DNA of 64,000 nucleotides. Origin: Terfezia claveryi. Its lineage: Eukaryota > Ascomycota > Pezizomycetes > Pezizales > Pezizaceae. Of this stretch, positions 37,734-51,000 are shown in pieces (positions within the stretch are counted from its first letter, which is position 1; every line of letters starts with the position of its first letter). Under the pieces are notes generated by a model, which searched no databases, had not been told where the DNA came from, and saw only the letters and a list, made by a program, of their open reading frames with translations. A program made the translations under genes and the position numbers. The stretch spans positions 1 to 64,000 of the forward strand of contig WHUX01000157.1 of assembly GCA_015179025.1 (NCBI GenBank), given 5' to 3'.

Positions 37734-39424
37734 TCAGGTTACCTATATACCACTACCACTTCGTCTTTTTCTCCTACTGTTTCATGAAGTCAACGCGCCG
37801 ACATTGGCATTCTCACTGTTCTGTTTTGCAAGAGATATGGTAATAATGGGTATATGAAGAAATCAGCCATTGATGCTGTGATGAAAAGCCACAAAATTAG
37901 GAGGCTGTATATTATGTCATTGTTTCCTAGAAATTCACGGAGGTTTGATATCCAATTGCATGTTTACATTTTTGTTTGTTTGATGCATTATCCTCTTTTA
38001 TTCTATTCGGATGCCTATATTTCACTCTCAGGTGTGTTTGGCTCACATTATTCTTGTAATTTTTGTCGTTTTTAAGTCCCTGTATATCTTTCTTTAAAGG
38101 AATATGATACACACGCACATGTATAGTTATAATGATTTGGGCCTATGTTCATAGTCTCGCAGTCGTATAGATGGTATAGAGGGATCTCACGGTGGAAATA
38201 GAGCAATTCAGCAATCAACCTTGGGATTGGTTCATTATTATAGCAGTGTACATTGGTATGACCCATACCTGGTTCTTGTAAACTCATCCAAACGATTTCC
38301 TCTTTTCTGATATGACTTGATCGGTATATTTAACAGAATATTACTGCTAGTACATTTTAGCATTTGAATTGTAATCGTGATCATCCTTAGAGAGGCCCAT
38401 GTCTGGCTGTAATATGTATTATTGTGGGTTAAAGTCTCTTGTATATCTTAGTCTGGTGGAGGGTGTTGTGCCAACCGGACTACGTATATCTGCTGTTAGA
38501 GAACATTCATTTTAAATAAACGGCCGCTAGTCTGCAACTCTAAATATATAGATGTTGCCGACTAAACGCCGACTGTCAGATTTCGAGAAGAACGAAACAA
38601 ACGATTTGGTTCTACTGGAGCTACATGTTGCTGTTGGAGAGTGTAACCGCTAGGACAAAACGTTGATTACTGGGTGCCCACCGATAGTATATTGTACGCT
38701 CACAGTTGCATCGAGGATTAAAGTTGCATAGTGAGATCATTAAGGCATTTCATTACGAAGTCGAGGGTGTTCGAGACCAAGATAATCATGAAATGATTTT
38801 TCAAAGTACAATTCCCATTTTTTTCCCCGCGGGTAAGATGACAAAAAGAAGAATAAAAGAAACCAGAAAGTAAAAAAGGAGCATAAGATGAAAAAAACAA
38901 GGACCCCAAAGAAATGAAAAAACGCACTCTTTTGGTAGCTTGTTTAAAGAGGTCCCACCCTTCCTCGCGCTGGTACCATCACACAAATCAATCCCCAACA
39001 CCATGAGTTTCAACCACCACACTCGCCCATTTGCTGCTTGCTAGCCACTAACACAAGTTTGTCGGGAGGTGAATGCAAAAAAGTCATTTTGGTATTTCGT
39101 AAATCGGAGGAAAGTGGTTTTGTTGAGACCGGAGGGTTTCCAACGTTTACACAATGAACACATTGACAAAAGAAAGGAAGAGAAAAACAATTGTAAGAAA
39201 GGAGGAAATGACCGAAAACTGTAAGTGTGCCCATAATCCCAGTCTTTTCCCTCTTGTTCGAAAGGTTTTTCGTTGGATGGAGAGAGAAAGAAATTTGTCA
39301 ATGATTTTTTTGTTTCATTCCCGGAGCAGCAGTGATACCAGCAAACAGCAGACGACAGCATGGTGATTATAAGACAAGAAAAGAAAAAGGAGAGAAGGGA
39401 GATCTAATGCGTTGTATGGTGCAT
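37734..39424. other. Intergenic between convergent TBC gene and RPS6
   Basis: This holds the 3' flanks of two convergent genes. A 33-bp sequence at 38451-38483 contains the dispersed motif seen at 15746 in opposite orientation. Otherwise I see only short chance frames. Confidence 0.45.
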
Positions 39425-40464
39425 CTACGCCTTCCTCATGGAGCTAGCTCTCCTCTTCTTGATGTTCTCACGTTTGCTCTTCTCCTCGGCAACACGGGTA
39501 GCAAGGAGCTTAGCGTACTCAGCCTATGGGAGGTAATGTTAGCAGATTGTGACTGAGAGATAATATGGTGAGAGAAAACATACAGCAGCATCCTTGGCTG
39601 CCTCGGCCCTCCTCCTCTTGAGAGCAATCCTGTGGCGCTTGTGCTGGAGGCGCTGAGGAGTAACAAGCCTCTGGATCTTGGGGGCCTTGGTGTATGGCTT
39701 CTTGCCGCTCTTAGGCTGAACCTCACGACGGACAACAAATTTTCGGACCTGAAACCACCCATTTAGCACGCTCCGCTTTCCCCAGAAACTCCGATATGAA
39801 TACTGACATCATCATCCTTGGACAAGCCAAAGAATCGCCTGATCTTGGTAGCCCTCTTTGGTCCCAACCTGTTGGGGTGGTTGATATCAGTCAAGTCAGG
39901 AAGCTCGCCCTCGCCTTGCTTAACGATCACCAAGGACAAGACAGCGAGGTCCATGCCGACGATGCACCCCCTGACGGACTTCCTCTTCCTCTCACCGGTG
40001 CGCCTTGGTCGGTAGCAAGAGTGTCCCTTAGACAACAGAAGCCTAACACGGGTGGGGTGCATGACACCCTGCTTCATGGGGAAACCCTGCTTGTCGTTTC
40101 CTCCAGTGATTTTGAAAATATATCCCTTGAACTCATCACCAACAGTGTCACCTGCAACCTCCTGACCCATGCGCTTGTCGATGAAAACACGGAGACGACG
40201 CTCATCATCGATTTCGATGAGCTTCTGTGTGCCGTTGGCGGGGTATCTGTAATTGTCGGAAAAAATAGACGTCAGTTATATGAATTGAGCGGCATGAAGT
40301 TGTGAACTAAATGATTTTTTTGTATATCTTGGTGTATATGGGTAAGAAGGAGTGCATACGCCTAGACAGCTCAAGTCAGTACTCATAGACCTCTCAATTG
40401 AAACTTTCCACCTCAACGATCCAAATTCAAACTGGCAGAGGTTACCTACGATATTGAGCTTCAT
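39425..40464 (-). CDS. RPS6: 40S ribosomal protein S6
   Basis: The protein is unmistakable: MKLNI, then [73 protein letters not shown], and the C-terminal [11 protein letters not shown], which holds the kinase-target serines. Exons are 40464-40450, 40361-40360, 40246-39808, 39748-39584 and 39523-39425, giving 239 aa, the usual fungal length. The first 15 bases (MKLNI) and the TAC of YPANG cannot be joined by a single GT-AG intron in frame. A 2-nt microexon (GC, 40361-40360) between branch-site ACTGAC...CTAG and donor GTATGC restores the frame and reads MKLNIAYPANG. eS6 sits on the small-subunit body and is phosphorylated through TOR signalling. The upstream region is shared with a divergent gene. 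Confidence 0.93.
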
Positions 40465-40704
40465 GATTGCGGCTCTTTATTTGGGCCTGTCAGGCTGCTT
40501 CGGGTGAAGTCGTTAGGTTGGCGATAGTCGTCGGTTGTCGTGTTCTGGTTGGTATCGTTAATTCATGGACGGAAATTTGCTGGGGTTTGGCGCCCACATT
40601 GTGTGTGCGCGCATGTACAAATTCGTGGCCAAGTTCTAGGGCTTGCCCTAGCTCCAGGATGCAAATGTTCACCGAGGGGGGAAACCATCGAAGCCATCGA
40701 CACT
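40465..40704. promoter_or_regulatory. Short divergent promoter region, RPS6 and histidine phosphatase gene
   Basis: Only 240 bp separate the two start codons, which face away from each other, so both promoters and 5' untranslated regions must lie here or inside the early introns. No specific factor site was assigned. Confidence 0.55.
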
Positions 40705-42068
40705 ATGATGGGAAAAACACATGTTCACGGAGAACGGCAAGCTCACGATACTTTGCACAGCCAGAGCACTCCCCAGGACAACCGCTGGGACAGTTACTCA
40801 CATCCAACCGGACTACGCTCACAGATCATCACCATACTCCTCATCCGGCATGCAGAAACTGTCGATAACGTCCGCCATAATTAGTCTGCTGCCCTCCCTG
40901 CTCCTTGCTCTGGCACTGATGCGGCTGGTAGCTAACCTTCGTCATAAAATCCAGTGCTGGAACAACAAACTCCCCTCTCACCAACCATGGCGTCCTTCAG
41001 GCGGAGGCTCTGGCTACCTCCCTAGTCAGGGATCAAGAACATTATATCACACACATCGCTGCATCGACACTTGAACGAGCACATCAAACTGCGACTGCCA
41101 TTCACAGAGTCGCTCGAGGTGCCCTTGGTTATTCACAGGAATTGGACTTTGGGGTCATACATTGCCCAGAATTGATTGAGCGGGACTTTGGCAGTCTGGA
41201 AGGGAAAAGCTACCTGGAGGCACCTCGTCAACTGAAGCGAAGAAGGGCCGACCACAAGTCCTTCTATCAAAAGGGCACCACAAAACCACTCTCTAAAAAC
41301 TCCTCTTCTGGTTCTCGCGAAACCCACTATGAAGTTACCGGATTCGAATCCCAGAAATCCCTCTCCAGCCGAGCCAAGGTCTTCATCGACTCCTACCTCC
41401 TCCCTCTTATTAACGATCCTCGAGAAACACCAATTATCTCCTCATCTCACACTAAAACCATCGCCATAGTCTCCCATGGTATTTTGCTCGCCACTCTTTT
41501 CCGTGAGCTTGTCGCCCGCTTCCGCATCATCACTGTCTCTCCTGAGGCACTTAATTCAGGGTTTATGGTTGGGAGGATACCACGATGGGATAACACCGGC
41601 TATACTCTTCTCCAGTTGCATTCTCCTTCACCTCGAGACCCCTTCGCACTGGAGTTACTACCTTCAGAGACACAGAAGCCATCTCAAGTCCACAAGCTCG
41701 ACTGTGAGTTGGTAGTGAAGGAAATCAACGTCACCCGGCACCTCAAAGGACTCAAGCGCACAGGAGGAGGCATTGGTTCTGCTCCTGCAGATCCCAAACA
41801 GCGGAGCATGAAGGACTTTTTCAAAGGCAAGGCTAGTCCACAGAAACCTGCTGTCGGGGTAAAGAATGATAGGGATGGAGATGTATTGGGGTTACCACTT
41901 CCACAGCCAAAACCACAGCCACAGCCATTCCTAGAACCATTTGCAAGCCCATCCCTGAGTATTCCCGATTCACCATTCAGGACTGATGCCTCGACGGATT
42001 ATTTTCCGTCTTCGCCACTTGAGGAGGATGAAGTTGGGGGAATGTATCAGGTCTCGGATTTATTTTAA
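40705..42068 (+). CDS. Histidine phosphatase (phosphoglycerate mutase-like) with a PCNA-box-like motif
   Basis: Best model: exon 40705-40869, intron 40870-40931 (branch CACTGATG), exon 40932-42068, giving 433 aa. Phases agree. The histidine phosphatase core is complete: ILLIRHAETVDN holds the nucleophilic His, then NSPLTNHGVLQAEAL, ASTLERAHQTA, IERDFGSLEGK and the second catalytic His in IAIVSHGILLATL. The start is uncertain: about 45 residues precede the core, more than usual, so an upstream intron or a later start is possible. The loop just after the intron (LTFVIKSSAG) is atypical, so the acceptor may also be off. After the core the tail is disordered and contains QRSMKDFF (41799-41822), which fits the PCNA-interacting-protein box Qxx[ILM]xxFF, then Pro/Gln repeats and an acidic end. 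The substrate cannot be told from sequence. Confidence 0.75.
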
Positions 42069-45000
42069 GTGGACTCGCAATGCTACTTAGAGGTTTGTTT
42101 CATTTTTATTTTACTCTAACCGGCTACCCCATTTCATATGATGAAAAGCAAAATTCACAACACAGACCTGTTCTGAATTATCGTGTTGAGAAACTATTTG
42201 TTTGCCAACTGCTGTCTGATCTTTTTACTATAACACTACATGCATGACTTGTTTTTATTGTTAGATTGGTAGCTGATGAGTGAGATGTGTATATTAGATA
42301 TTATCTTGGCAACAAATCCACCACGAAGTTGACTTATAATAATTTAGTATTTAATTAATATCTAATATTTATGACCTCTCTTCCTAGTTCGTCGCAGTAT
42401 CAAACAACAGTTCAAAATGACACTTGGCGTGCGGTTGCTTATTTTGAGGGTATGGCGGGCCTGAAGTATAGGTGTCATATACGGCAGTACTGCATTGAAC
42501 AGTTCTTTATGCCCTACTATGCATCCCGCCGCGCCGGTCTACTGCATATGAATTTCATGTAGTATTGCAAATATATATAATTCTTGAGCTCTGCCATAAA
42601 GATCAAGAAAACGAGTTTGTATACTAGTCTAAAGCTCAGGCTACCCTTGCGGACCTAGGTAACCCCTCTTCTTCTTCTCTGGTAAGCTTAAGAAACTTGT
42701 AGCAGAGATTCTCCAATGCATAACAACAACTCTAACCGTTCCGGGTTGTGAACATGAAGGGACGTCTAAAAGCCTAGTGCAGGATACTGTTATGATCAAT
42801 CGGCAGCTCTTGTACGGAAAAATTCGTCCACCTTATTCCTGGATAGAGGCCCCAGAAGGGTAATATTTTCGGGGAGAGCCACAGTCAAGCCCCCCAGCCA
42901 TACCATAGGTCATCACTTCGTCACGCCTGTAGATCCATTCCGATAGCGAGAGAGAGGAGTTGTTTGTTTGACGTAATCCACGCCAACGGTTTGGTGAACA
43001 GTGTAGTAAGATGTGTATGTAGAGGGATCTTATTAAATAGAACACTCAAGTTTATCCATCACCAACAAACGATGCACCATCATAACATAAACAACCGCCA
43101 ACTATCCCAGTGATAATTGATAATAAACCCAACACACGACGGTATCCATATAATTGATGCTGTAACAAAATCCTCCAGTGCTTTGAGTCGCTGGCCCATT
43201 GCGGCACCAAGTGAACGCTATTTAACTCTCAATAATCAAGAGGTTACCGACAAACTCTTCATATCTTCGTCCACAAAGATGATCTAACTGTATCCAGACC
43301 TGTTCTGTTTATCATGTCGACGACAACAGAACTCTTCTTGAATAATGAACAAGTTTGCTTCTCCCTGAAAATAAGTGTGTAACCATTTCCTGGCTGGTGT
43401 TCTGTTTGAAATGGTTATATGATCGGCAGAGTGATTTGCAAAACTAAGTCGCACACGATAAAACCAGTTATCCGTACGGTAGTTCGGTTTTATTAGCCGT
43501 GGATGTCGTCTAGGAACGATTCTAGCGTTGAGTTTCTTCAAGTTCTGCATATTCTTATTTAAAAAAAAAAAAAAAAAAAAAAAAACTGCATATTCTTACT
43601 TACGGTAGTTGGTGTCTTGCCTCTGTTAGTTTATTCTGATCCTCTCCTCCAATAATTTCAAAAATACTTGCTCATAAACCTTCTTTCTTTCTTCATATAC
43701 AACAATCGGTGTCGTTGCGAGTAAATGTATATAAAAGTCCCAGTCATTTCATCTGCCGTCTGAAGATGTTTCCCACTTTGTTTCTCCTTTTCTTGTTACA
43801 GTAGTCTATTCTTTCGGTTCCTTACCTGGTTCAAGGCTATCATTACCAATCACGCCTTGTATTCTGGCCCACTTGCTTATCCGATTCACCTATGCTCAAA
43901 AAAAAACCTTGAACTCACTGACATATTAAATGGTTCGTGGTGATTGCGCAGCTGAATGTAACTGATTCGATTCTTGAAAACGCAAGAAGGCGTAGATGAA
44001 TGTTCAGTACTGTTTGCCTAATCAGGCAGGTTGACTACATTTCCCTGCAAAAACTATAATCACTCCAACCACAAGAGGGGCTTAGAATAGCCTTGCCACT
44101 TATTGCATCTGAACAATAAACATATAACTTGCATGTAAAGCCCGCCCTCCTGAAAGAAGATTGGTTTTAGAAACCTTGACGGGGACCTAAACAAGGCGTA
44201 TACCGAGCAGAGTAAGCTTACGTCAGGTATACAGCATCTACCAGTAGCTTGCACAATCAAATGTTTATTGTAATAGTTGCGGTTAGAGCCATGTAGGATT
44301 AGTTATGGTAAAGGAAAAAGATTTGGCTACTGTAGGTATCGCATCCTCGCCGTGGTGCCCCGAGAGGCGTGTTATATCCCTCATGACTAGTAAGTTCTAG
44401 ACAATAGTTATTGATCTGTTGAAACTTAAATCTTAAAATTACCCTGAACCCTGCATACTCTCGCACTTCGCATTCACATTCACAACACATCACAAGTTAA
44501 CCTTAAGTTATAGTATTCCACAACTAGACTATAATACTACCTCTCTACCCATAAAAAATTGAAAGAAACTTTTGAAAGAAAATAACCACCTTCTCTCCCC
44601 CAATCTAGCTTGCGCTTGGGACATCCAGCTTCCCCCACACCACTAGAAATTAGAGAAAAGAAAATCATAATAATAGTGTATGACCAAATGTGAATAAAAA
44701 AATACGAAAATGAGTGTAATAGACATCTAAGTAATGTAGGTTAGTTAGCGCTATTAGTAGCTCGAGGTAAAAGGAACAAAGATATAGACTTTGTACAGCT
44801 AGGAACGTACGGCACGACAAAGTTATAGGAAAGACGCTAGCTTAATAGGTAGATAGAGGGAATATAAACAGCAAGACAATGGGAGCACAAACAACTATAT
44901 TTACCAGCAACGAAGACCCCACCGGCCGATCGCAAGCAAAAAAAAAAAAAAAAAAAAGATATATATATATAAATAAATAAATAAAATACATGCCCACCAG

Positions 45001-45086
45001 TCAAAATCAACACATAACCATATCAATAAGTAACGAAGTGATGAAAAAACCTCCCAAAGAATTGACTCCCCTCAAAATCACACCAA
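42069..45086. other. Long intergenic region between convergent genes
   Basis: Three kilobases lie between the phosphatase gene and the end of the DOCK gene. They contain an A-tract flanked by a direct repeat (43545-43598) and a second A-run with TATATA and AATA repeats at about 44938-44990. A minus-strand frame at 43550-43284 (88 codons) looks slightly protein-like but has no known relative. No gene is supported. Confidence 0.45.
43545..43598. mobile_element. Poly-A tract flanked by a 13-bp direct repeat
   Basis: CTGCATATTCTTA occurs at 43545-43557 and again at 43586-43598. Between the copies lie only TTT and 25 A. A target-site duplication around an A-tail is the mark of target-primed retroposition, so this could be an extremely 5'-truncated LINE-type or processed-RNA insertion reduced to its tail. 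Confidence 0.6.
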
Positions 45087-48000
45087 CTAATCCTCCTCGA
45101 CCAAGCTCCCACTCCCCACACTAACCTTACTTGTCTTCCTCCCCAACTTCATCAAACTAAACCTCTTCCTCACACTGCCCACCCTCTCCACCACTCCTCC
45201 TTTGTCCTCTTTCCCATACCCTCCGTACCCACTCAAGCTCCCACTACTCCCCGGTGGTATATACCCACCTCCATTCGAGCTAGTCGTACTCGGCCTCCTT
45301 CCCAACACCCCCAAGAAGTTCCCCCCTTCCTCATCAATCCCGTAATTGCAATTCCTGCCACACGTGGGCGCAAGGGCCGCGCCAGAGTGGTTGCTATTAG
45401 GAGTAATATTCCTCTGACTCTTTCTCCCCGTTGCCCTTGAGAAGGAATTGGACAATGATCCCGATCTGCTGCGAAGTTTCCCCGAGGAGAGGGTGCTAAT
45501 TGGCGTAGGCTCCGTTGGAGTGTTTGATACAGTTGTCCCAGAGAAGGTTAATGCACTGTACGGGGTTGTGGCGGATGGTGTATCGTTTTGGTGGTGGCTG
45601 CTGCTGTGGTGGTGTTTATTGCCAAAGATCATACTTGTGATACGTCCTCGGGTGGAGGTAGGAGCATGTCCTGAGGAAGCAGCACTAGGGGGAAAACCGG
45701 CAGCCAACGCGCTCAAAGTATCTTCTTGGGCTGCACCAGCGCCGGTATTAGGAGTTGGGGAGATGCCTCCGCCAATCATGATACCGTTTGTGACGATGCC
45801 GTTGGAAGTAGGCGAGAACGGATTCATAGTTCCATTATGCTTCCACTGCCCTGGAGAAGTCGAAATTGGGGGTGGAGCAGGCGGAGCAAGAAGTGCGATT
45901 TCCTGAGCAAAGTTTTTCTCAAACAACCTCATCATACTCTCGTGCATTGGCCTCATCTGGGCCTGTACCATCCTCCCATGTAGCGCAAGACATTTCTTCA
46001 ATACTGCTACATGGTCCAATATCGCCGTTCTCAGCGCCATCACCAATTCCGGCTTCTGCTCCTCTACCGGTGGTTCACTCAGTTCTATACTTGGTGGATC
46101 CCCTGATTTCGGTTTTGGTGGCTCCAAGAGTGGTTTATACTGACTCACGCCTCCATTGACAGGTGAATCCACAGCCCCGGCCAATGCCATACTCAATATT
46201 GAGATATTTTGATCTCGGCCATCTGATAATTTTTTCTCCATCCCAGCCAGCTCTTGTGTCTTCTTCGTGATGGCGTCAATAGCGTTCTCAATAGGCGAGG
46301 ACCGCGCTTGGGTAATACCGACAATCTCGCTGCGGCGAAGAATAGTCGGGAAGCTCTCTGCAGTTGTATAAATCGTCTTCTCAAGCCACAATCCCGAAGG
46401 CTTGTCCGCACCCGCTAGTGGTCTCGAGTGACTAAACGACTTGGGCCTCAATTGCAGTAGGAAGTCTCTCGTATGTGGGGCGACCTTGGCCCGCTGGAAC
46501 ACCGGATGAAAGAGGTTATGCTCCGGCGTGACCGCCGTGATATGGATGAACTGACCCTCAACATCATCAACATCTCCCGAAGAAATAATCTTTGCATTCG
46601 GATGTTGTTGCTGAATCCTATCCGTAAATGCCGAAATCCTTTCCCAATAATTTCCCTGAACAATAAACTGCCTTTCCCTCAAGCCCACTGGGAACCCAAA
46701 ACCAAGATACGCCACGCGGAAGAACTGCGGCGAGTTAATGTCCCCGCTCATGATGTTCTCATAAATCTTCGCCATCGCTCTATGCGCCTTTGCCAGCTTC
46801 GAAAAGTCAAAGATTACATGCTCATACTGATGTGCAAGTTCTTTATACGTCTCGAGTGCCTGATCCCACGATTTCCCATCCTCGAAATACTTAATCATCT
46901 GCAAGCACAAATACTCCCTTCGTTCAAAGCTCGTCTGCTCTGGCAGACTTGGATCCACCAACGCAGGAACCTTCTTCTCGAAGTCCCACGCATACAGATC
47001 CGCATGTAACTGTAGAGAAAGCCCTGCCTCGACGTAATTCTGAGCTTCGAGTTGCACATTGACGAGCTGGTGGACATAACGAATGAACATATCCTCTTTT
47101 CTCATATCCTTCAAGAACTCCATCAATCGTAGCGTGTCCATGATCGTGTACGCTTCTCCCAAGGGAGTGTTATGCACTGCAACAAGCAGATCCAAGAACT
47201 CCTCAATCGTGCGTAATAGCTGATTTACCGTGATAGACAGTGGGTCGTTAGGGATCATTGCAAGGGGGCCGAATAGGGAGTTGAGGTCCGTTATGAAGAG
47301 TTTTTGCGTGATACTTTCCGTGAAATGCTTCGACTTTGACTTAAACAAGCGATCCAGGCTCTGTTTGCACCAGAGTAGTCAGCCACAGCATCATCAACTC
47401 AACTTACACGCAGAAACTCACATCAATCATCTCCGCCTGAATCACCGATAAATCCTGACTTAACGTCCACTCACTGACTATCATCGTCTGTAGCACCTCT
47501 ACCGCCACACTCCTCAACCCCTCATGCACACTCATGCACAACTCCATAATTTGCGCCACAAGCCCAGGAACATATTGCACTTGATATCCTCCCATCTTCT
47601 CTAGCCCAAACCTCCTTTTGTCTTCAGCACTTGTCTCCCACCCAATAGCCTCCCATGTTCGCCTTAACAAGTCCGCCCCAACCTCTCGTACATCCCCTGC
47701 AATCTTCCACACTGCTCTTCTCTTCTGTTCTGGGAAAGTCTCGAGTGCGAGGGCGTCACTACCAACTAACATGAGTAGCGTTGAGAAAAATGCCTGCCAT
47801 AGCTCCATATTAAACTTATCCGCATCATCGGGATCAGGCAAGAACTGATCGACCAAGATGCCCGCCAAGGTCTCAAGCATCCTCATTGTCGATTTATGCT
47901 GGTAGATATGAACACTCAACCACGTCTCCGGGAAAGCCTCACAGCTCAAAATAGACATATGAACTTGCAGTTCGGTAATGATAAACTCCGCGAGCTCATT

Positions 48001-51000
48001 TTCGGGAAGGTCAATATGAAGCCCTGTCGGAACATTAGAGAGTGCAGCAAGTATAGCGGCCAGCTCAACTAATGCCTCATCAAACACTGGTCTCCCCGCA
48101 ATCGGTCGTGAAGGGAAAGGATAGGTTCTCGGGAAAAGTAGAGAGAACGATCCTCGTTCATGCCTTCCGGTGGTTTGTATGGCCTTATACGAGTGAATAA
48201 TCATGGGAATGTATTCTGAGACCTCCTCGCCCAACTCTCCTACCTGCGAAGCCAGCACCGAGCAGCAAAGCCTAACCTGTTCCCGGTATTGCATATTGAC
48301 CTCGTCAGTCCTTCCCCAATGTGGCTCCAGCCATCTGACAGTATTTACTGTCAGCGCCATCCTAGAATCTGGTTCCGAGAAGAGTGATGACCGTGAGTAG
48401 TTGACAATGAGGACAAGCTTGAACAGGATGAGTTTCCCCTTGACTCCGGCACATGCGTCCATGAAGTCAATCGCTATAAGCAGGATCTCCTCCGTGGTCA
48501 ACATCCCCACCAGTTCTGGCAACCACATATGGAAGTGCTGTACCGCAAGAGTCTGTGTTCCAACCAACATTGGCGCAGGGTTCCTCATCAATCCCTCAAG
48601 AAGCTTGAAAATTCCATGAAGATCCTTCGCGAAGCTCTGGGACGCATTAATGCCAATCGCCGCTTCCTTTCCCCGCTGCTTTTCCCTAGCAACAACAATA
48701 AAGCGGAAGATATGCCTTCCAACTTTAAATGTCGCCCTCAACTTCTTCGCTGCATCCGGATCGGTAGGATTAGACAACAGCCTTGTGAAACTTCTCAAAA
48801 GACAGCTCGTCGCAAAAGGGTAATTAAAATACTTATCGGCATACTCATCAACAATCGGTTCAAGATTAAACCTCCTGTCATATACTATACCCAAGACAGT
48901 GACAAGAGCGATGAAGACCAGATCTTCAATCTCCTCCCGCCCAGCATGGTCAACAAGAATACCAAAAAGCATATCAAAAACCTCCTTCAAGAGCTTGACA
49001 ATCTCAAGTTCAGGCACAAAGACCAATTTCTTCAAAACCGCAACGAGTTCAGGTTGTCCCAATGTCTTCCACTTCAATAAAGATAAAAGTACCTCGTCTT
49101 GTGAGAATCGAGTACTACAGAGATAGGTATTCACTTTGATACCCGCCGCAGCCCCACCCAAAGATAATGCTGCTGCCCATCCTTCCTCACCCGTGGTCCA
49201 TGGCAGGCCCAAGTATCCTCCCCCACCAGAGCTCGTTGCCATTGGAGTCGCAGTCGAGTCTTCATACCGATGCATTAGGAGATTATGGTCCCCATCACGA
49301 ATAAACGACTCTCCCGTCCACAGCGGCAAGAACGCCAATGCAATTGCATGATTTGGAACGCTCGCAATCGTCATGAAAAGATGCACATTTGGAACATCGT
49401 CCTCATCAAGGACCAACTTAATTGTTTCGTTCCAGCTCTCATCTCGAGAGACAACTGTCGACTTCCATACAGTCTTGCCAGACATATTTGACGAAGGGAA
49501 GATACAATCCTTGATTCGTTCTCCACTTTGACGACGGACTTCGAGAGAGATCTGGAGTGCGTTGAAGCTTGATGATGGTGGAAGGACTACGCTGCCAGTC
49601 TTGGGGTGTAGGAGTACAGCATGACGGGGTAAGTGGGGATTGCACAGAGTGACATAGATATCTGAGCGAGGTCTCGTTGGTGCACCAGAGAAGCCAATCT
49701 TTTGGGTAGTATTGACCTTATGCAGCAGAGTAGGTGTAGTCTTGATGAGCTCCGCCGGGTCTGGATGGTTAAAAGCTCGCAAGTAGAAATGTAATCGATC
49801 CGCCTTTGGAGATTTCTCACTTCATCCCCGGTATAAATTAGCCCCACTCTCATCCAAAACAATCCATCAAATACTCACAATTTCGAGGTTCGACTTTCAA
49901 TCACGTCCTTCACCAACCTATCCCAGTCCTCTCCACCCCCGGCCTTAGATTTCTCGTTCACACCGTGCCCCTTCTCGCTACCCCCACCCACCAGCGACAT
50001 ACCATTACCCCCACCAGTCCCAACAGGGACAAATATCCTCATGACCTGCTCAGTCCCAATCTCCTGCCTGATAAACCTGCCAACATCAAGCACACCCACA
50101 CCTAATGCCTTCCTATACTCAACCTTCTTAGGAGCTGACAAAGTCGGCATCGGTGGTGCTGCATGGTTGCTGTGTGTGCTAGACTCAGAATCCGATTTAC
50201 CATCACGAGATTTGGCCCTCCTCCCCACACCACTATTTGAACTTGAGCTATCGATATTTGGCATACTACCCTTCTGGTGCAGTGCCCTTGCGCTCTTTTC
50301 CTGCTGGACAGCAGTGAATTGGTTTTCCTTGCCATAACCTTGATTTGGCTTTGGAGAGAACAAAACGCTGATCCTACCAGACAATTTCGGCTCTTTGCTT
50401 CCTCCGCTAGACCTGGGGGGATTGGGGGATATGTGGCCACTCTGAGTCTCTTGCTCCTTCTGCTGCTTTTGTCCTATGCCAGTACTTTGCTGCGTAAGGG
50501 CATCTCTGTCTTTATGTCCGTGGGTACTTTGAGTGTGTTGTGATCCAACAACGGCAGTGTGAAGTGTGTAGACCCTGGAAACGAGATATATCTCTTCCGC
50601 GGTATCCCTCGAGCTCAAATTCAGGAAAAGTGTCTGGAGCTGTCCGATCTGTGAAGCATCAACCGGCACTCCCTGTTGAGAGAGCTCCACAGTGAAGCTC
50701 TCGGAGATTGGGATATGCCCCTTCGTAGCTAGATAAAAAACCAATGCCGTAGGCTCCGTAGCCATCCCAACAAAGGCCTTCAAATCAAGCAACAAATGGT
50801 GTAAAGTGACACCTTCATGGACTGCCACAGGAGGAGCATCTAGCAACGACATCTGTGACTGCAACGTTGTAATCTCTACGCTTGAGTCGTCTCCAGTCAA
50901 GATCCTTCCCGACCCAGGATGGCGGACAATAATCTCCCTAGAGAGCAACTTATTCCCCCGCACAAGTGCCCACACGGTATTTTCCCTCGTGGCCGATAGC

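Noticed and set aside
43284..43550. Minus-strand frame of 88 codons next to the poly-A tract
   Set aside because: It could be the body of a retroposed sequence, but it matches nothing and lies outside the direct repeat, so it is not part of the insertion.
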